Part shown: positions 31,544 through 40,598 of the stretch, piece after piece
How the letters are laid out: each line of letters opens with the position of its first letter
Position numbering within the stretch: position 1 is the stretch's first letter
NCBI RefSeq assembly: GCF_014851865.1
Contig: NZ_JACVAM010000008.1
Span: 1 to 64,000 of the forward strand
DNA from: Pseudomonas sp. PDM16
GTDB lineage: Bacteria; Pseudomonadota; Gammaproteobacteria; Pseudomonadales; Pseudomonadaceae
DNA: 64,000 nucleotides
Reading direction: 5' to 3'
Translations under genes and position numbers: made by a program
The notes under the pieces: generated by a model
Database searches by the model: none
What the model was told of the DNA's origin: nothing
Seen by the model: only the letters and a program-made list of their open reading frames with translations

Positions 31544-31955
31544 CCGTCTCCCGCAGCGTGCGGGCATCCTCGGTTGGCAGCTAGCTCAGACTTTCTGGGT
31601 CGGTGGCCTCTGGTTGCTCCATTTCGTCATGCTGCCGGCACTGGAGAAGATGGGGCTTGCACCGCTGCTGATTGAGGAGGTCAATGGCGCGCTCAGCCCG
31701 CTTTTGATCGGTTTCGCAGCCTTCTGCGTGTTGGTGCAGGGAATGGTGCTGATTCAGGCAGAAGGTCTGCGCAGCCTCTGGCGCGATCTGCGTGGTCAGT
31801 TGCTGTTGATCGTACTGGTCATGGCGGTTGCATTCTTCGTCGTGCGTGAGTGGCAGCCGGGCGCCGCACGCTGGTTGCTGTTCAACTATCTGGTGCTGGC
31901 CGTGTGTGGTCTAGTGCTGGTGATGCAGCCGCTGCCTGGGCAGCGGAGCGAATGA
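31521..31955 (+). CDS. Small integral membrane protein, DUF4149-like (144 aa)
   Basis: Four likely membrane helices (near residues 17-40, 55-78, 92-110, 118-136), starting with QTFWVGGLWLLHFVMLP, which resembles the DUF4149/TMEM205-like family. The start is uncertain: no ATG or GTG is suitably placed, and the TTG at 31521 overlaps the end of greA by 23 bases. It occupies the position of PA4754 in PAO1. Function unknown. Confidence 0.7.
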   Translation: MLKSVIFDRLPQRAGILGWQLAQTFWVGGLWLLHFVMLPALEKMGLAPLLIEEVNGALSPLLIGFAAFCVLVQGMVLIQAEGLRSLWRDLRGQLLLIVLVMAVAFFVVREWQPGAARWLLFNYLVLAVCGLVLVMQPLPGQRSE

Positions 31956-32020
31956 GGCGACGCGCATAGAGTGAGGTGCTGGGCTTGCGAGCCGCGAAAA
32001 GCCAGCTAAGAAGCCTGCCC

Positions 32021-32332
32021 TTAGGCCTGATAGCGATGGATATTGGACAGGTTCTTGTTCGGCTTGGGGTTCTTTCGATAGATCAGGGCCATCTTGCCGA
32101 TCACCTGGACCAGCTCGCAGCGGCCAGCCGCAACAAGCTCGTCGATTAGCGTACGACGGTCGTCGCGCTCGGCCAGACGAAACTGTACCTTGATCAGCTC
32201 ATGATCGCTGAGCGCACGCTCCAGTTCAGCCAGGACGCCTTCGGTCAGGCCATTTTCGGCCACGATCAATACCGGTTTCAGGTGGTGGCCGATAGATTTG
32301 AAGTGTTTCTTCTGTTCGTTGGTAAGCGCCAT
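32021..32332 (-). CDS. yhbY: YhbY-family RNA-binding (CRM domain) protein (103 aa)
   Basis: A single CRM domain with KSIGHHLKPVLIVAENGLTE and VQVIGKMALIYRK. Such proteins associate with pre-50S ribosomal particles. It is encoded leftward, as in other Pseudomonas, with rlmE normally divergent from it. Here the divergent neighbour is ftsH. Confidence 0.92.
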   Translation of the reverse strand: MALTNEQKKHFKSIGHHLKPVLIVAENGLTEGVLAELERALSDHELIKVQFRLAERDDRRTLIDELVAAGRCELVQVIGKMALIYRKNPKPNKNLSNIHRYQA

Positions 32333-32869
32333 AATCTGACCCTGTTGCTATGGAATCCGGCCGCCTGATGGTTTGGACGTAGTCATGCCCATGCCATTTC
32401 GGTGTGCCTTCTTCTGAATCTTAAACGGCGCATTCTACCCGAGCTGGTCCGGGTGCGCCCCTTTATATGTTCGGGGCGAAAGGGTGTTCGATATTGTGAT
32501 GAGGCTCGTTCCGTGCGGTTGCATGGGTGCCTGCTCGCGATGTCGGTCGTGGCGCGGTGAGTCTAAGGGCTGTGTGATGGCGGGTTGGCCTTGTGTTTTC
32601 TCAGATGACCCCAATATGACTGGATAGGTGTTGCCTGGAGGTTGCCGTCGTCGTGAAATCAATGTGCGGACAGCCTTCTGGCTCAAGGTTGTCTTGAGGC
32701 CTAGACTGGAACCGGTACAGTGAGTTTTAGTCGGATGACCGAGGTCTCATAAAGGGTTACAGACGGTTCCTGCTCGGGGCAGGGGTTGTGTAGTAAGTTA
32801 GGTTGGTAATCCACCAGCCGTCATGCGAAGCGAGTTTCCAGGACGAGGCTCGTTTCAGAGGGTAGCGAA
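32333..32869. other. 537-base gene-free gap where rlmE/ftsJ is expected
   Basis: This stretch lies between yhbY and ftsH. No reading frame on either strand resembles a protein family; an 83-codon leftward frame at 32435-32686 looks random. The expected rlmE (ftsJ) 23S rRNA methyltransferase is absent, and no fragment of it can be recognised. The gap must hold the promoters of yhbY and ftsH. Confidence 0.7.
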
Positions 32870-34783
32870 TTGAACGACATGGCAAAAAACCTGATCCTGT
32901 GGCTGATCATCGCAGCCGTCTTGGTCACGGTGATGAACAACTTCTCCAGCCCGAGCGAAGCCGGCAAGCTGAACTACTCCGAGTTCATCCAGCAGGTCCA
33001 GGAAGGCAAGGTCAGGCAGGTCACTGTCGATGGCTACATCATTAGCGGCAAGAATCTTGATGGCACCACCTTTGAAACCGTTCGCCCGGCTATCGAGGAT
33101 CGTGGCCTGATCAAGGATCTGATCGACAACAACGTCGAGATCGTGGGCAAGCAGCCGGAGCGCCAGAGCATCTGGACCCAATTGCTGGTAGCCAGCTTCC
33201 CGATCTTGGTGATCATTGCCGTATTCATGTTCTTCATGCGCCAGATGCAGGGTGGCGGCGGTGGTCGCGGTGGCCCGATGAGCTTCGGCAAGTCCAAGGC
33301 GCGCCTGCTCTCCGAGGACCAGGTCAAGACCACTCTGGCCGACGTCGCCGGTTGCGACGAGGCTAAGGAAGAGGTCGGCGAGCTGGTTGAGTTCCTCCGC
33401 GATCCGGGCAAGTTCCAGCGCCTGGGTGGTCGCATCCCTCGCGGCGTGCTGATGGTCGGTCCGCCTGGTACCGGTAAGACCCTGCTGGCCAAGGCCATTG
33501 CCGGTGAGGCCAAGGTGCCGTTCTTCACTATTTCCGGCTCCGATTTCGTTGAGATGTTTGTCGGCGTTGGTGCCTCCCGGGTGCGGGACATGTTCGAGCA
33601 GGCCAAGAAGCATGCGCCCTGCATCATCTTCATCGACGAGATCGACGCTGTCGGTCGCCACCGTGGCGCCGGCCTGGGTGGCGGTCATGACGAGCGCGAG
33701 CAGACCCTCAACCAGTTGCTGGTGGAGATGGATGGCTTCGAAATGAATGACGGCATCATCGTCATCGCCGCGACCAACCGTCCCGATGTGCTCGATCCGG
33801 CGCTGCTGCGTCCCGGTCGCTTCGACCGCCAAGTGGTGGTGGGCCTGCCAGATATTCGTGGTCGCGAGCAGATCCTCAAGGTGCACATGCGTAAGGTGCC
33901 GATCGGCGACAACGTAGAGCCGGCGGTGATCGCGCGTGGTACCCCTGGCTTCTCCGGTGCCGACCTGGCCAACTTGGTCAACGAGGCCTCGCTGTTTGCT
34001 GCTCGTGCCAGCAAGCGCCTAGTGGAGATGAAGGAGTTCGAGCTGGCCAAGGACAAGATCATGATGGGCGCCGAGCGCAAATCGATGGTCATGTCCGAGA
34101 AGGAGAAGCTCAACACCGCTTATCATGAAGCTGGCCACGCTATTGTTGGTCGTTTGGTTCCCGAGCATGATCCTGTCTACAAGGTGTCGATCATCCCGCG
34201 TGGCCGTGCCTTGGGCGTGACCATGTTCTTGCCGGAAGAGGATCGCTACAGTTTGTCCAAGCGTGCTCTGACCAGTCAGATCTGCTCGCTGTTCGGCGGC
34301 CGTATCGCCGAAGAAATGACCCTCGGCTTCGATGGTGTCACCACTGGAGCTTCCAATGACATCATGCGCGCCACCCGCCTGGCGCGGAACATGGTGACCA
34401 AGTGGGGGTTGTCCGAGAAGCTTGGCCCGCTGATGTACGCGGAAGAGGAGGGCGAGGTGTTCCTGGGGCGCAGCGCCGGCAGTCAGCAGGCCAACGTTTC
34501 CGGGGAAACTGCCAAGGCTATCGACGAGGAAGTGCGCAGCATCATTGATGGCTGCTACGGTACTGCCAAGCGTCTGTTGGAAGAGAATCGCGACAAGCTC
34601 GACATGATGGCCGATGCGCTGATGAAGTACGAAACCATCGATGCTGATCAGATCGACGACATCATGGCGGGTCGTACGCCGCGTGAGCCTCGCGATTGGC
34701 AGGGTGGCTCGGGTGCCTCGGCGCCGAAGGAGCAGGCCGAGCGTCCGGAATCCCCGATCGGCGGCCCGGCAGGTGAGCACTAA
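32870..34783 (+). CDS. ftsH: ATP-dependent zinc metalloprotease FtsH (637 aa)
   Basis: A membrane-anchored AAA+ protease for quality control of membrane and regulatory proteins. Two membrane segments (about 7-25 and 105-123) flank a periplasmic part. Walker A is GPPGTGKT near 198, Walker B IIFIDEIDAVG, SRH NRPDVLDPALLRPGRFDR, and the zinc motif HEAGH near 419. The start is TTG at 32870 or the ATG three codons on. Followed closely by folP. Confidence 0.97.
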   Translation: MNDMAKNLILWLIIAAVLVTVMNNFSSPSEAGKLNYSEFIQQVQEGKVRQVTVDGYIISGKNLDGTTFETVRPAIEDRGLIKDLIDNNVEIVGKQPERQSIWTQLLVASFPILVIIAVFMFFMRQMQGGGGGRGGPMSFGKSKARLLSEDQVKTTLADVAGCDEAKEEVGELVEFLRDPGKFQRLGGRIPRGVLMVGPPGTGKTLLAKAIAGEAKVPFFTISGSDFVEMFVGVGASRVRDMFEQAKKHAPCIIFIDEIDAVGRHRGAGLGGGHDEREQTLNQLLVEMDGFEMNDGIIVIAATNRPDVLDPALLRPGRFDRQVVVGLPDIRGREQILKVHMRKVPIGDNVEPAVIARGTPGFSGADLANLVNEASLFAARASKRLVEMKEFELAKDKIMMGAERKSMVMSEKEKLNTAYHEAGHAIVGRLVPEHDPVYKVSIIPRGRALGVTMFLPEEDRYSLSKRALTSQICSLFGGRIAEEMTLGFDGVTTGASNDIMRATRLARNMVTKWGLSEKLGPLMYAEEEGEVFLGRSAGSQQANVSGETAKAIDEEVRSIIDGCYGTAKRLLEENRDKLDMMADALMKYETIDADQIDDIMAGRTPREPRDWQGGSGASAPKEQAERPESPIGGPAGEH

Positions 34784-34792
34784 GGTCGACGA

Positions 34793-35644
34793 ATGACAAC
34801 CCTGCAGTACCCGGCCCGGCTGCCATGCGGCAGTCGGGTGCTTGACCTGGCTCATCCGCAAGTGATGGGTATTCTCAATGTAACCCCTGATTCCTTTTCC
34901 GACGGAGGCCGCTTCGCAGTTCGCGATGCGGCCTTGCGTCATGCCGCGCAGATGGCGGCCGCTGGTGCGACCCTAATTGATGTGGGGGGCGAGTCCACTC
35001 GCCCTGGGGCTCGCCCTGTTTCTCCGCTTGAGGAGCTGGAGCGGGTGTTGCCGATTGTCGAAGCTCTCGCCGCTGAGTTGGATGTGGTTATCTCCCTGGA
35101 TACGTCCACTCCTGCGGTGATGCGTGAGGGGGCCAGGCTCGGAGCTGGCTTGATCAATGACGTGCGTGCCTTACGGCGCGATGGTGCTCTGGAGGCAGTA
35201 GCTGCCACTGGCTTGCCGGTTTGCCTGATGCACATGCTCGGCGAGCCCGGAAACATGCAGCAAGACCCGCAGTATCAGGATGTTGTGGCTGAGGTCGGTG
35301 ATTTCCTCGAGCAGCGGATGTGTGACTGCGAGGCGGCGGGAATACCTCGTGAGCGTATCATTCTTGATCCGGGTTTCGGTTTCGCCAAAACTCTCGCACA
35401 CAATCTCAGCCTGTTTCGGCGCCTGGAAGTCTTGCTCGGCTTGGGGCGGCCTTTGCTGGTCGGTGTGTCACGCAAGAGCATGATTGGGCAGGCGCTTGGG
35501 CGAGAGGTGCATGAGCGGTTGCCAGGTGGTCTCGCCCTGGCTGCTCTGGCGGTAGCCAAGGGGGCGTGTATCCTGCGCGTCCATGATGTCGCCGAAACTG
35601 TCGATGCGGTGCGTATGATCGCCGCCGTGCAGGCAGCAGAATAA
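34793..35644 (+). CDS. folP: Dihydropteroate synthase (283 aa)
   Basis: It condenses pABA with dihydropterin pyrophosphate in folate synthesis and is the sulfonamide target. Pterin-binding signatures MGILNVTPDSFSDGG and LIDVGGESTRPGA, and the C-terminal GVSRKSMIG, are intact. It lies 9 bases after ftsH and 16 before glmM, so ftsH-folP-glmM is one operon. Confidence 0.97.
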   Translation: MTTLQYPARLPCGSRVLDLAHPQVMGILNVTPDSFSDGGRFAVRDAALRHAAQMAAAGATLIDVGGESTRPGARPVSPLEELERVLPIVEALAAELDVVISLDTSTPAVMREGARLGAGLINDVRALRRDGALEAVAATGLPVCLMHMLGEPGNMQQDPQYQDVVAEVGDFLEQRMCDCEAAGIPRERIILDPGFGFAKTLAHNLSLFRRLEVLLGLGRPLLVGVSRKSMIGQALGREVHERLPGGLALAALAVAKGACILRVHDVAETVDAVRMIAAVQAAE

Positions 35645-35660
35645 AGAAGTTGGAGTGACT

Positions 35661-36998
35661 ATGAGCAGAAAATATTTCGGTACCGACGGCATCCGTGGTC
35701 CTGTCGGTCAGTTTCCCATCACTCCCGAGTTCATCCTCAAGCTGGGCTGGGCTGCCGGCATGGCATTTCGCAAGCAGGGTAAGTGCCGCATCCTGATCGG
35801 CAAAGACACGCGCATCTCGGGCTATATGTTCGAGTCGGCGCTGGAGGCCGGTCTGGTGGCTGCTGGTGCGGATGTGATGCTGTTGGGGCCGATGCCGACT
35901 CCGGCCATCGCCTATTTGACGCGTACCTTTCAGGCCGAGGCGGGTATCGTCATCAGTGCCTCGCACAATCCCCACCATGACAATGGCTTCAAGTTCTTTT
36001 CTGGCAAGGGCACCAAGCTGCCGGATGAGATAGAGCTGATGATCGAGGAGTTGCTCGATCAGCCGATGTCGGTGGTGGAGTCCGAGCAACTCGGCAAGGT
36101 GTCCCGTATCAACGATGCTGCGGGTCGCTACATCGAGTTCTGCAAGAGTAGCGTGCCAAGCAGTACAAGCTTCTCTGGTCTCAAGCTGGTCATCGACTGC
36201 GCCCATGGAGCCACCTATAAGGTGGCTCCTAGTGTTTTCCGGGAGTTGGGTGCTCAGGTGTCCGTGCTCTCCGCTCAGCCTAACGGGCTGAACATTAACG
36301 ACAATTGCGGTTCTACCCACATTGAGCCGCTGCAGGCCGAGGTGTTGGCGCAGCAGGCTGATCTCGGGATCGCTTTTGATGGTGATGGCGACCGTGTGCT
36401 GATGGTTGATCACACTGGGGCAACCGTGGATGGTGATGAGCTGTTGTTCATCATTGCGCGCGATCTGCATGAGCGGGGCAGGCTGCAGGGTGGGGTGGTG
36501 GGTACTCTGATGAGCAATCTCGGGCTGGAGTTGGCGCTCGGTGATCTGGGGATTCCCTTCGCTCGTGCCAAGGTCGGTGATCGTTATGTGGTGGCAGAGC
36601 TACAGGAGCGTGACTGGCAGCTTGGTGGCGAAAACTCTGGGCATTTATTGTGTTGTCAGCACACTACTACCGGCGATGCCATCATTGCGGCGCTACAGGT
36701 ACTAATGGCGCTTAAGCGTGGCGATCAGACGCTTGCCGAGGCTCGTCAGGCTGTGCGCAAGTGTCCGCAAGTGCTTATCAATGTGCGCTTTTCTGGTGAT
36801 GTGGACCCGGTCGGGCATGTCGCCGTGAAGGATGCCTGCGCGCGCGTTACCGAGCGTATGGCGGGGCGTGGGCGTGTCTTGTTGCGCAAGTCTGGTACCG
36901 AGCCATTAGTGCGCGTCATGGTCGAGGGTGATGACGAGATTCAGGTGCGTTCATACGCCGAAGAGCTGGCCAAGGTGGTTGGCGAGGTCTGTGCCTGA
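35661..36998 (+). CDS. glmM: Phosphoglucosamine mutase (445 aa)
   Basis: It interconverts glucosamine 6-phosphate and 1-phosphate for UDP-GlcNAc synthesis. The phosphoserine loop is ISASHNPHHDNG near 100, the metal-binding loop FDGDGDRV, the sugar loop GGENSGHL, and the phosphate-binding end RKSGTEPLVRVMVEG. Length is exactly typical from ATG 35661. Confidence 0.97.
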   Translation: MSRKYFGTDGIRGPVGQFPITPEFILKLGWAAGMAFRKQGKCRILIGKDTRISGYMFESALEAGLVAAGADVMLLGPMPTPAIAYLTRTFQAEAGIVISASHNPHHDNGFKFFSGKGTKLPDEIELMIEELLDQPMSVVESEQLGKVSRINDAAGRYIEFCKSSVPSSTSFSGLKLVIDCAHGATYKVAPSVFRELGAQVSVLSAQPNGLNINDNCGSTHIEPLQAEVLAQQADLGIAFDGDGDRVLMVDHTGATVDGDELLFIIARDLHERGRLQGGVVGTLMSNLGLELALGDLGIPFARAKVGDRYVVAELQERDWQLGGENSGHLLCCQHTTTGDAIIAALQVLMALKRGDQTLAEARQAVRKCPQVLINVRFSGDVDPVGHVAVKDACARVTERMAGRGRVLLRKSGTEPLVRVMVEGDDEIQVRSYAEELAKVVGEVCA

Positions 36999-37063
36999 TT
37001 CGGCTTGCTAGTGGAAAAGCTCTTGGGTAACATCTGCGCCCACTTTGAACGACGAGGTCTGGC

Positions 37064-37819
37064 ATGCGTCGCCCCCTGGTAGCTGGTAACTGGAAAATGC
37101 ACGGTACCCGCGCCAGCGTCGCAGAGCTGATCAAGGGGCTTCGTCAATTGGCGCTGCCTGGCAGTGTTGAGGTGGCAGTCATGCCACCTTGCCTGTACAT
37201 CAATCAGGTCCTGGTTGGGCTGGAAGGCAAGGCGATCGCCATTGGTGCTCAAAACTGCGCCGTGGAGCCTATGCAAGGCGCTCTGACTGGTGAGATTGCG
37301 CCTAGCCAGTTGGCTGATGCTGGTTGCAGCATGGTGCTGGTGGGGCATTCCGAGCGTCGCCTGATTCTGGGTGAGCGTGACGAGCAGGTAAGTCGCAAGT
37401 TTGCTGCTGCGCAATCCTGTGGTCTGGTTCCGGTGCTGTGCATCGGCGAGACTCTTGAGCAACGGCAGGCAGATAAGACGCTGGAAGTGGTGTCTGCCCA
37501 GTTGGGTAGTGTCATCGAGGAGTTGGGTGTAGGTGCCTTCTCCAAAGCGGTTGTGGCTTATGAGCCGGTTTGGGCTATTGGTACTGGTCTGACGGCATCG
37601 CCGCAGCAGGCCCAAGAGGTTCATGCGGCTATTCGTGCGCAGCTTGCTGCGGAGAATGCGGGTGTCGCGCGTGGCGTAAGAATTCTGTATGGCGGCAGCG
37701 TCAAGGCCGCCAATGCTGCCGAGTTGTTCGGTATGCCGGATATCGATGGGGGGCTCATTGGTGGAGCCTCCTTGAATGCAGATGAATTTGGTGCGATCTG
37801 TCGCGCCGCAGGAAACTGA
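37064..37819 (+). CDS. tpiA: Triosephosphate isomerase (251 aa)
   Basis: Glycolytic and gluconeogenic interconversion of DHAP and glyceraldehyde 3-phosphate. The Lys of AGNWKMHG, the His of LVGHSERR and the Glu of AYEPVWAIGTG are all present, with the phosphate-binding YGGSVKAAN. Followed 3 bases later by secG. Confidence 0.97.
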   Translation: MRRPLVAGNWKMHGTRASVAELIKGLRQLALPGSVEVAVMPPCLYINQVLVGLEGKAIAIGAQNCAVEPMQGALTGEIAPSQLADAGCSMVLVGHSERRLILGERDEQVSRKFAAAQSCGLVPVLCIGETLEQRQADKTLEVVSAQLGSVIEELGVGAFSKAVVAYEPVWAIGTGLTASPQQAQEVHAAIRAQLAAENAGVARGVRILYGGSVKAANAAELFGMPDIDGGLIGGASLNADEFGAICRAAGN

Positions 37820-37822
37820 TAA

Positions 37823-38206
37823 ATGCTGGAAACAGTCGTAATCGTCGTACATCTCTTGGGTGCCATCGGTGTAGTCGGCTTGGTGCTGCTGCAGCAAGGC
37901 AAAGGTGCTGATGCTGGTGCTTCTTTCGGTTCGGGAGCGTCCGGTACTGTTTTTGGTAGCCAGGGTTCGGCCACCTTTCTGAGTCGCTTCACAGCTGTTC
38001 TCGCAGCAATTTTTTTCATTACTAGCTTGGGTTTAGGCTTCTTTGCTAAACAAAAAGCTGATAACCTTACTCAGGTTGGGTTGCCTGATCCGGCAGTGCT
38101 TGAGGTTAAGCAAGACAAGCCTGCTGTAGAGGATGTGCCCGTGCTTGAAGAGCAGAAGTCGTCAGTCGAAAAGGCTGATGTTCCAGATGCCCAGGAGCAA
38201 AAGTAA
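37823..38206 (+). CDS. secG: Preprotein translocase subunit SecG (127 aa)
   Basis: An accessory subunit of SecYEG. Two membrane helices (about 3-22 and 53-72) flank the conserved loop LLQQGKGADAGASFGSGASGT. A charged C-terminal tail of 55 residues is longer than in E. coli but usual in Pseudomonas. tRNA-Leu begins 11 bases after the stop. Confidence 0.94.
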   Translation: MLETVVIVVHLLGAIGVVGLVLLQQGKGADAGASFGSGASGTVFGSQGSATFLSRFTAVLAAIFFITSLGLGFFAKQKADNLTQVGLPDPAVLEVKQDKPAVEDVPVLEEQKSSVEKADVPDAQEQK

Positions 38207-38216
38207 TACCCTCTTT

Positions 38217-38303
38217 GCCGAGGTGGTGGAATTGGTAGACACGCTACCTTGAGGTGGTAGTGGCCATAGGCTGTAGGGGTTCGAGTCCCCTCCTCGGTAC
38301 CAT
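38217..38303 (+). tRNA. tRNA-Leu (anticodon GAG)
   Basis: 87 nt with a long variable arm, a TTCGAGTCC T-loop and an encoded CCA. The anticodon loop TTGAGGT gives GAG. It has no obvious promoter of its own, so it is probably read through from tpiA-secG. Confidence 0.97.
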
Positions 38304-38309
38304 ATTTCG

Positions 38310-38344
38310 ACAAGGCCCGCAGGTTGCGGGCCTTGTCGTTTTCG
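38310..38344 (+). terminator. Terminator after tRNA-Leu
   Basis: A perfect 13-bp stem GACAAGGCCCGCA / TGCGGGCCTTGTC followed by a short T-rich run. Confidence 0.8.
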
Positions 38345-38465
38345 GGGGTCGGTTGACCCTGTAGGGTTAGGTCCGTATACTCTCGGCCCAGCTTTGATGC
38401 GGGATAGCTGTCTGCTGGTCGGGTTTGCTATTCGATGCTGGTTGCCGGCACTCGTGTCAGTTGTA

Positions 38466-38491
38466 AAAAAGCCCCTGTTTAGGGGCTTTTT
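38466..38491 (+). terminator. Second terminator upstream of rimP
   Basis: AAAAAGCCCCT / AGGGGCTTTTT with a GTTT loop. The stretch from 38345 to 38465 upstream of it has no gene; the initiator tRNA found here in the E. coli rimP operon is absent. Confidence 0.8.
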
Positions 38492-38532
38492 GCTAGCTGC
38501 GGAGTCCGCCACCCGATGAGGGTGCACGATGG

Positions 38533-38556
38533 ATGGGCGTTTCGCCCATTTTTTAT
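38533..38556 (+). terminator. Attenuator-like hairpin in the rimP-nusA leader
   Basis: ATGGGCG / CGCCCAT with a TTT loop and then six T, ending 28 bases before the rimP start. A full terminator so close to an operon it precedes suggests attenuation or autoregulation by NusA. That role is inference. Confidence 0.65.
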
Positions 38557-38583
38557 TTCTACGACATGCGCGGAGGGCTTCGG

Positions 38584-39042
38584 GTGTCGAGCAAGCTGGA
38601 ACAGTTGCAGGCCATGTTGGCCCCGGTAGTCGAGTCGCTTGGCTACCAATGTTGGGGGATCGAGTTCATCTCCCAGGGGCGGCATTCTCTGCTGCGTGTG
38701 TATATCGATCATGACAACGGCATCCTGATCGAGGATTGCGAAGCGGTCAGTCGGCAGGTCAGCGCCGTGCTGGACGTCGAGGACCCGATCAGTAGCGAGT
38801 ACACCCTAGAGGTGTCATCGCCGGGCATGGATAGGCCGCTTTTCACCATCGAACAGTTCGCCAAGCATGCTGGTGAGCAGGTGAAGATCAAGCTGCGTTC
38901 GCCTTTTGAGGGGCGGCGCAATTTTCAGGGTCTCCTTCGCGGTGTGGAGGAGCAGGACGTGGTGGTGCTGGTGGATGACCACGAATTCCTGTTGCCGATC
39001 GATCTGATCGACAAGGCCAACATTATTCCCCGTTTTGACTGA
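38584..39042 (+). CDS. rimP: Ribosome maturation factor RimP (152 aa)
   Basis: Required for 30S subunit maturation. The N-terminal alpha/beta domain has GIEFISQGRHSLLRVYID and DCEAVSRQVS; LEVSSPGMDRPLF leads to the C-terminal SH3-like domain. The start is GTG 38584 with GGAGGG upstream, giving the family N-terminus and length; the frame upstream runs through the leader hairpin and is not coding. Confidence 0.96.
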   Translation: MSSKLEQLQAMLAPVVESLGYQCWGIEFISQGRHSLLRVYIDHDNGILIEDCEAVSRQVSAVLDVEDPISSEYTLEVSSPGMDRPLFTIEQFAKHAGEQVKIKLRSPFEGRRNFQGLLRGVEEQDVVVLVDDHEFLLPIDLIDKANIIPRFD

Positions 39043-39089
39043 GACGCGGATCCCGCGGATCCAATGGATTGCGAAAGGCGAGGCGTACG

Positions 39090-40571
39090 ATGAGTAAAGA
39101 AGTACTGCTGGTTGTAGAGTCGGTATCCAATGAAAAGGGTGTGCCGGCCGGTGTGATTTTCGAGGCGCTGGAGCTGGCTCTGGCGACCGCGACGAAGAAA
39201 CGTTTTGACGACGAAGTCGAGCTGCGCGTGGCGATCAATCGCCAAACCGGCAACTACGAGACCTTCCGTCGTTGGGAAGTGGTTGCCGAGGATGATCTGG
39301 AAAATCCGGCAGCCCAACTGACCGTTGAAGAAGCTCAAGAGCGTGAGGCTGGTGCCAAGCTCGGCGATTTCGTCGAAGAGCCGGTCGAGTCCATCGAGTT
39401 CGGTCGTATCGCTGCGCAGACTGCCAAACAGGTGATTGTGCAGAAGGTCCGTGAGGCCGAGCGCGCCCAGGTGGTCGATGCCTACCGCGAGCGCGTCGGT
39501 GAGATCATCTCCGGCACTGTGAAGAAAGTCACCCGCGACAGCGTGATCGTCGACCTTGGCAATAATGCCGAGGCGCTGCTGGCCCGTGAAGACATCATTC
39601 CGCGCGAAACCTTCCGTGTCGGTGCGCGTATGCGTGCGCTGCTCAAGGAAATCCGTACCGAGAATCGCGGCCCGCAACTGATCCTGTCGCGTACCGCCCC
39701 GCAGATGCTGATCGAGCTGTTTACCATCGAGGTGCCGGAAATCGCCGAAGGCCTGATCGAGGTGATGGCTGCCTCCCGTGACCCGGGCTCGCGCGCCAAG
39801 ATCGCCGTGCGCTCCAAAGACAAACGTATCGATCCGCAAGGTGCCTGCATTGGCATGCGCGGATCGCGCGTCCAGGCCGTTTCCGGTGAGATCGGTGGTG
39901 AGCGCGTCGATATCGTGCTGTGGGACGAGAACGTCGCCCAGTTCGTGATCAATGCCATGGCTCCGGCCGAGGTGGCGGCGATCATCGTCGACGAAGACGC
40001 CCATGCCATGGACATCGCGGTCGGTGAAGACAACCTGGCCCAGGCCATTGGTCGTGGCGGCCAGAACGTCCGTTTGGCCAGTCAGCTGACCGGTTGGACC
40101 CTGAACGTGATGACCGAGGCCGACATTCAGGCCAAGCAGCAGGCCGAGACCGGCGACATTCTGCAGAACTTCGTCGACGAGCTCGATGTGGACGAGGAGC
40201 TGGCCCAGGTACTGGTCGAAGAGGGCTTCACCAGCCTGGAAGAGATCGCCTACGTACCGATGGAAGAGATGCTCAGCATTGATGGGTTCGACGAGGACAT
40301 CGTCAATGAGCTGCGAGCTCGTGCCAAGGACCGTCTGCTGACCAAAGCCATTGCCACTGAAGAGAAACTGGCCGATGCCCAGCCTGCCGAAGACCTGCTG
40401 TCGCTGGACGGCATGGATAAAGGCCTGGCTCAGGAACTGGCAGTGCGTGGCGTAGTTACCCGCGAAGATCTGGCCGAGCAGTCGATTGACGACCTGCTCG
40501 ACATCGACGGCATGGACGAAGAACGTGCCGGCAAGCTGATCATGGCCGCCCGAGCCCACTGGTTCGAGTAA
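39090..40571 (+). CDS. nusA: Transcription termination/antitermination factor NusA (493 aa)
   Basis: It binds RNA polymerase to control pausing, termination and antitermination. N-terminal polymerase-binding domain (1-130), S1 domain about 135-200 (GEIISGTVKKVTRD), two KH domains (CIGMRGSRVQAV, AIGRGGQNVRLAS), then two acidic AR repeats, each with a LSIDGFDED or LDIDGMDEE motif. Length as in PAO1. Confidence 0.97.
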   Translation: MSKEVLLVVESVSNEKGVPAGVIFEALELALATATKKRFDDEVELRVAINRQTGNYETFRRWEVVAEDDLENPAAQLTVEEAQEREAGAKLGDFVEEPVESIEFGRIAAQTAKQVIVQKVREAERAQVVDAYRERVGEIISGTVKKVTRDSVIVDLGNNAEALLAREDIIPRETFRVGARMRALLKEIRTENRGPQLILSRTAPQMLIELFTIEVPEIAEGLIEVMAASRDPGSRAKIAVRSKDKRIDPQGACIGMRGSRVQAVSGEIGGERVDIVLWDENVAQFVINAMAPAEVAAIIVDEDAHAMDIAVGEDNLAQAIGRGGQNVRLASQLTGWTLNVMTEADIQAKQQAETGDILQNFVDELDVDEELAQVLVEEGFTSLEEIAYVPMEEMLSIDGFDEDIVNELRARAKDRLLTKAIATEEKLADAQPAEDLLSLDGMDKGLAQELAVRGVVTREDLAEQSIDDLLDIDGMDEERAGKLIMAARAHWFE

Positions 40572-40598
40572 GCGGTTGCGGCCTGAGGAGAGAAGTGC

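Noticed and set aside
32435..32686. 83-codon leftward ORF in the rlmE gap
   Set aside because: Composition looks random, no ribosome binding site, no family resemblance.
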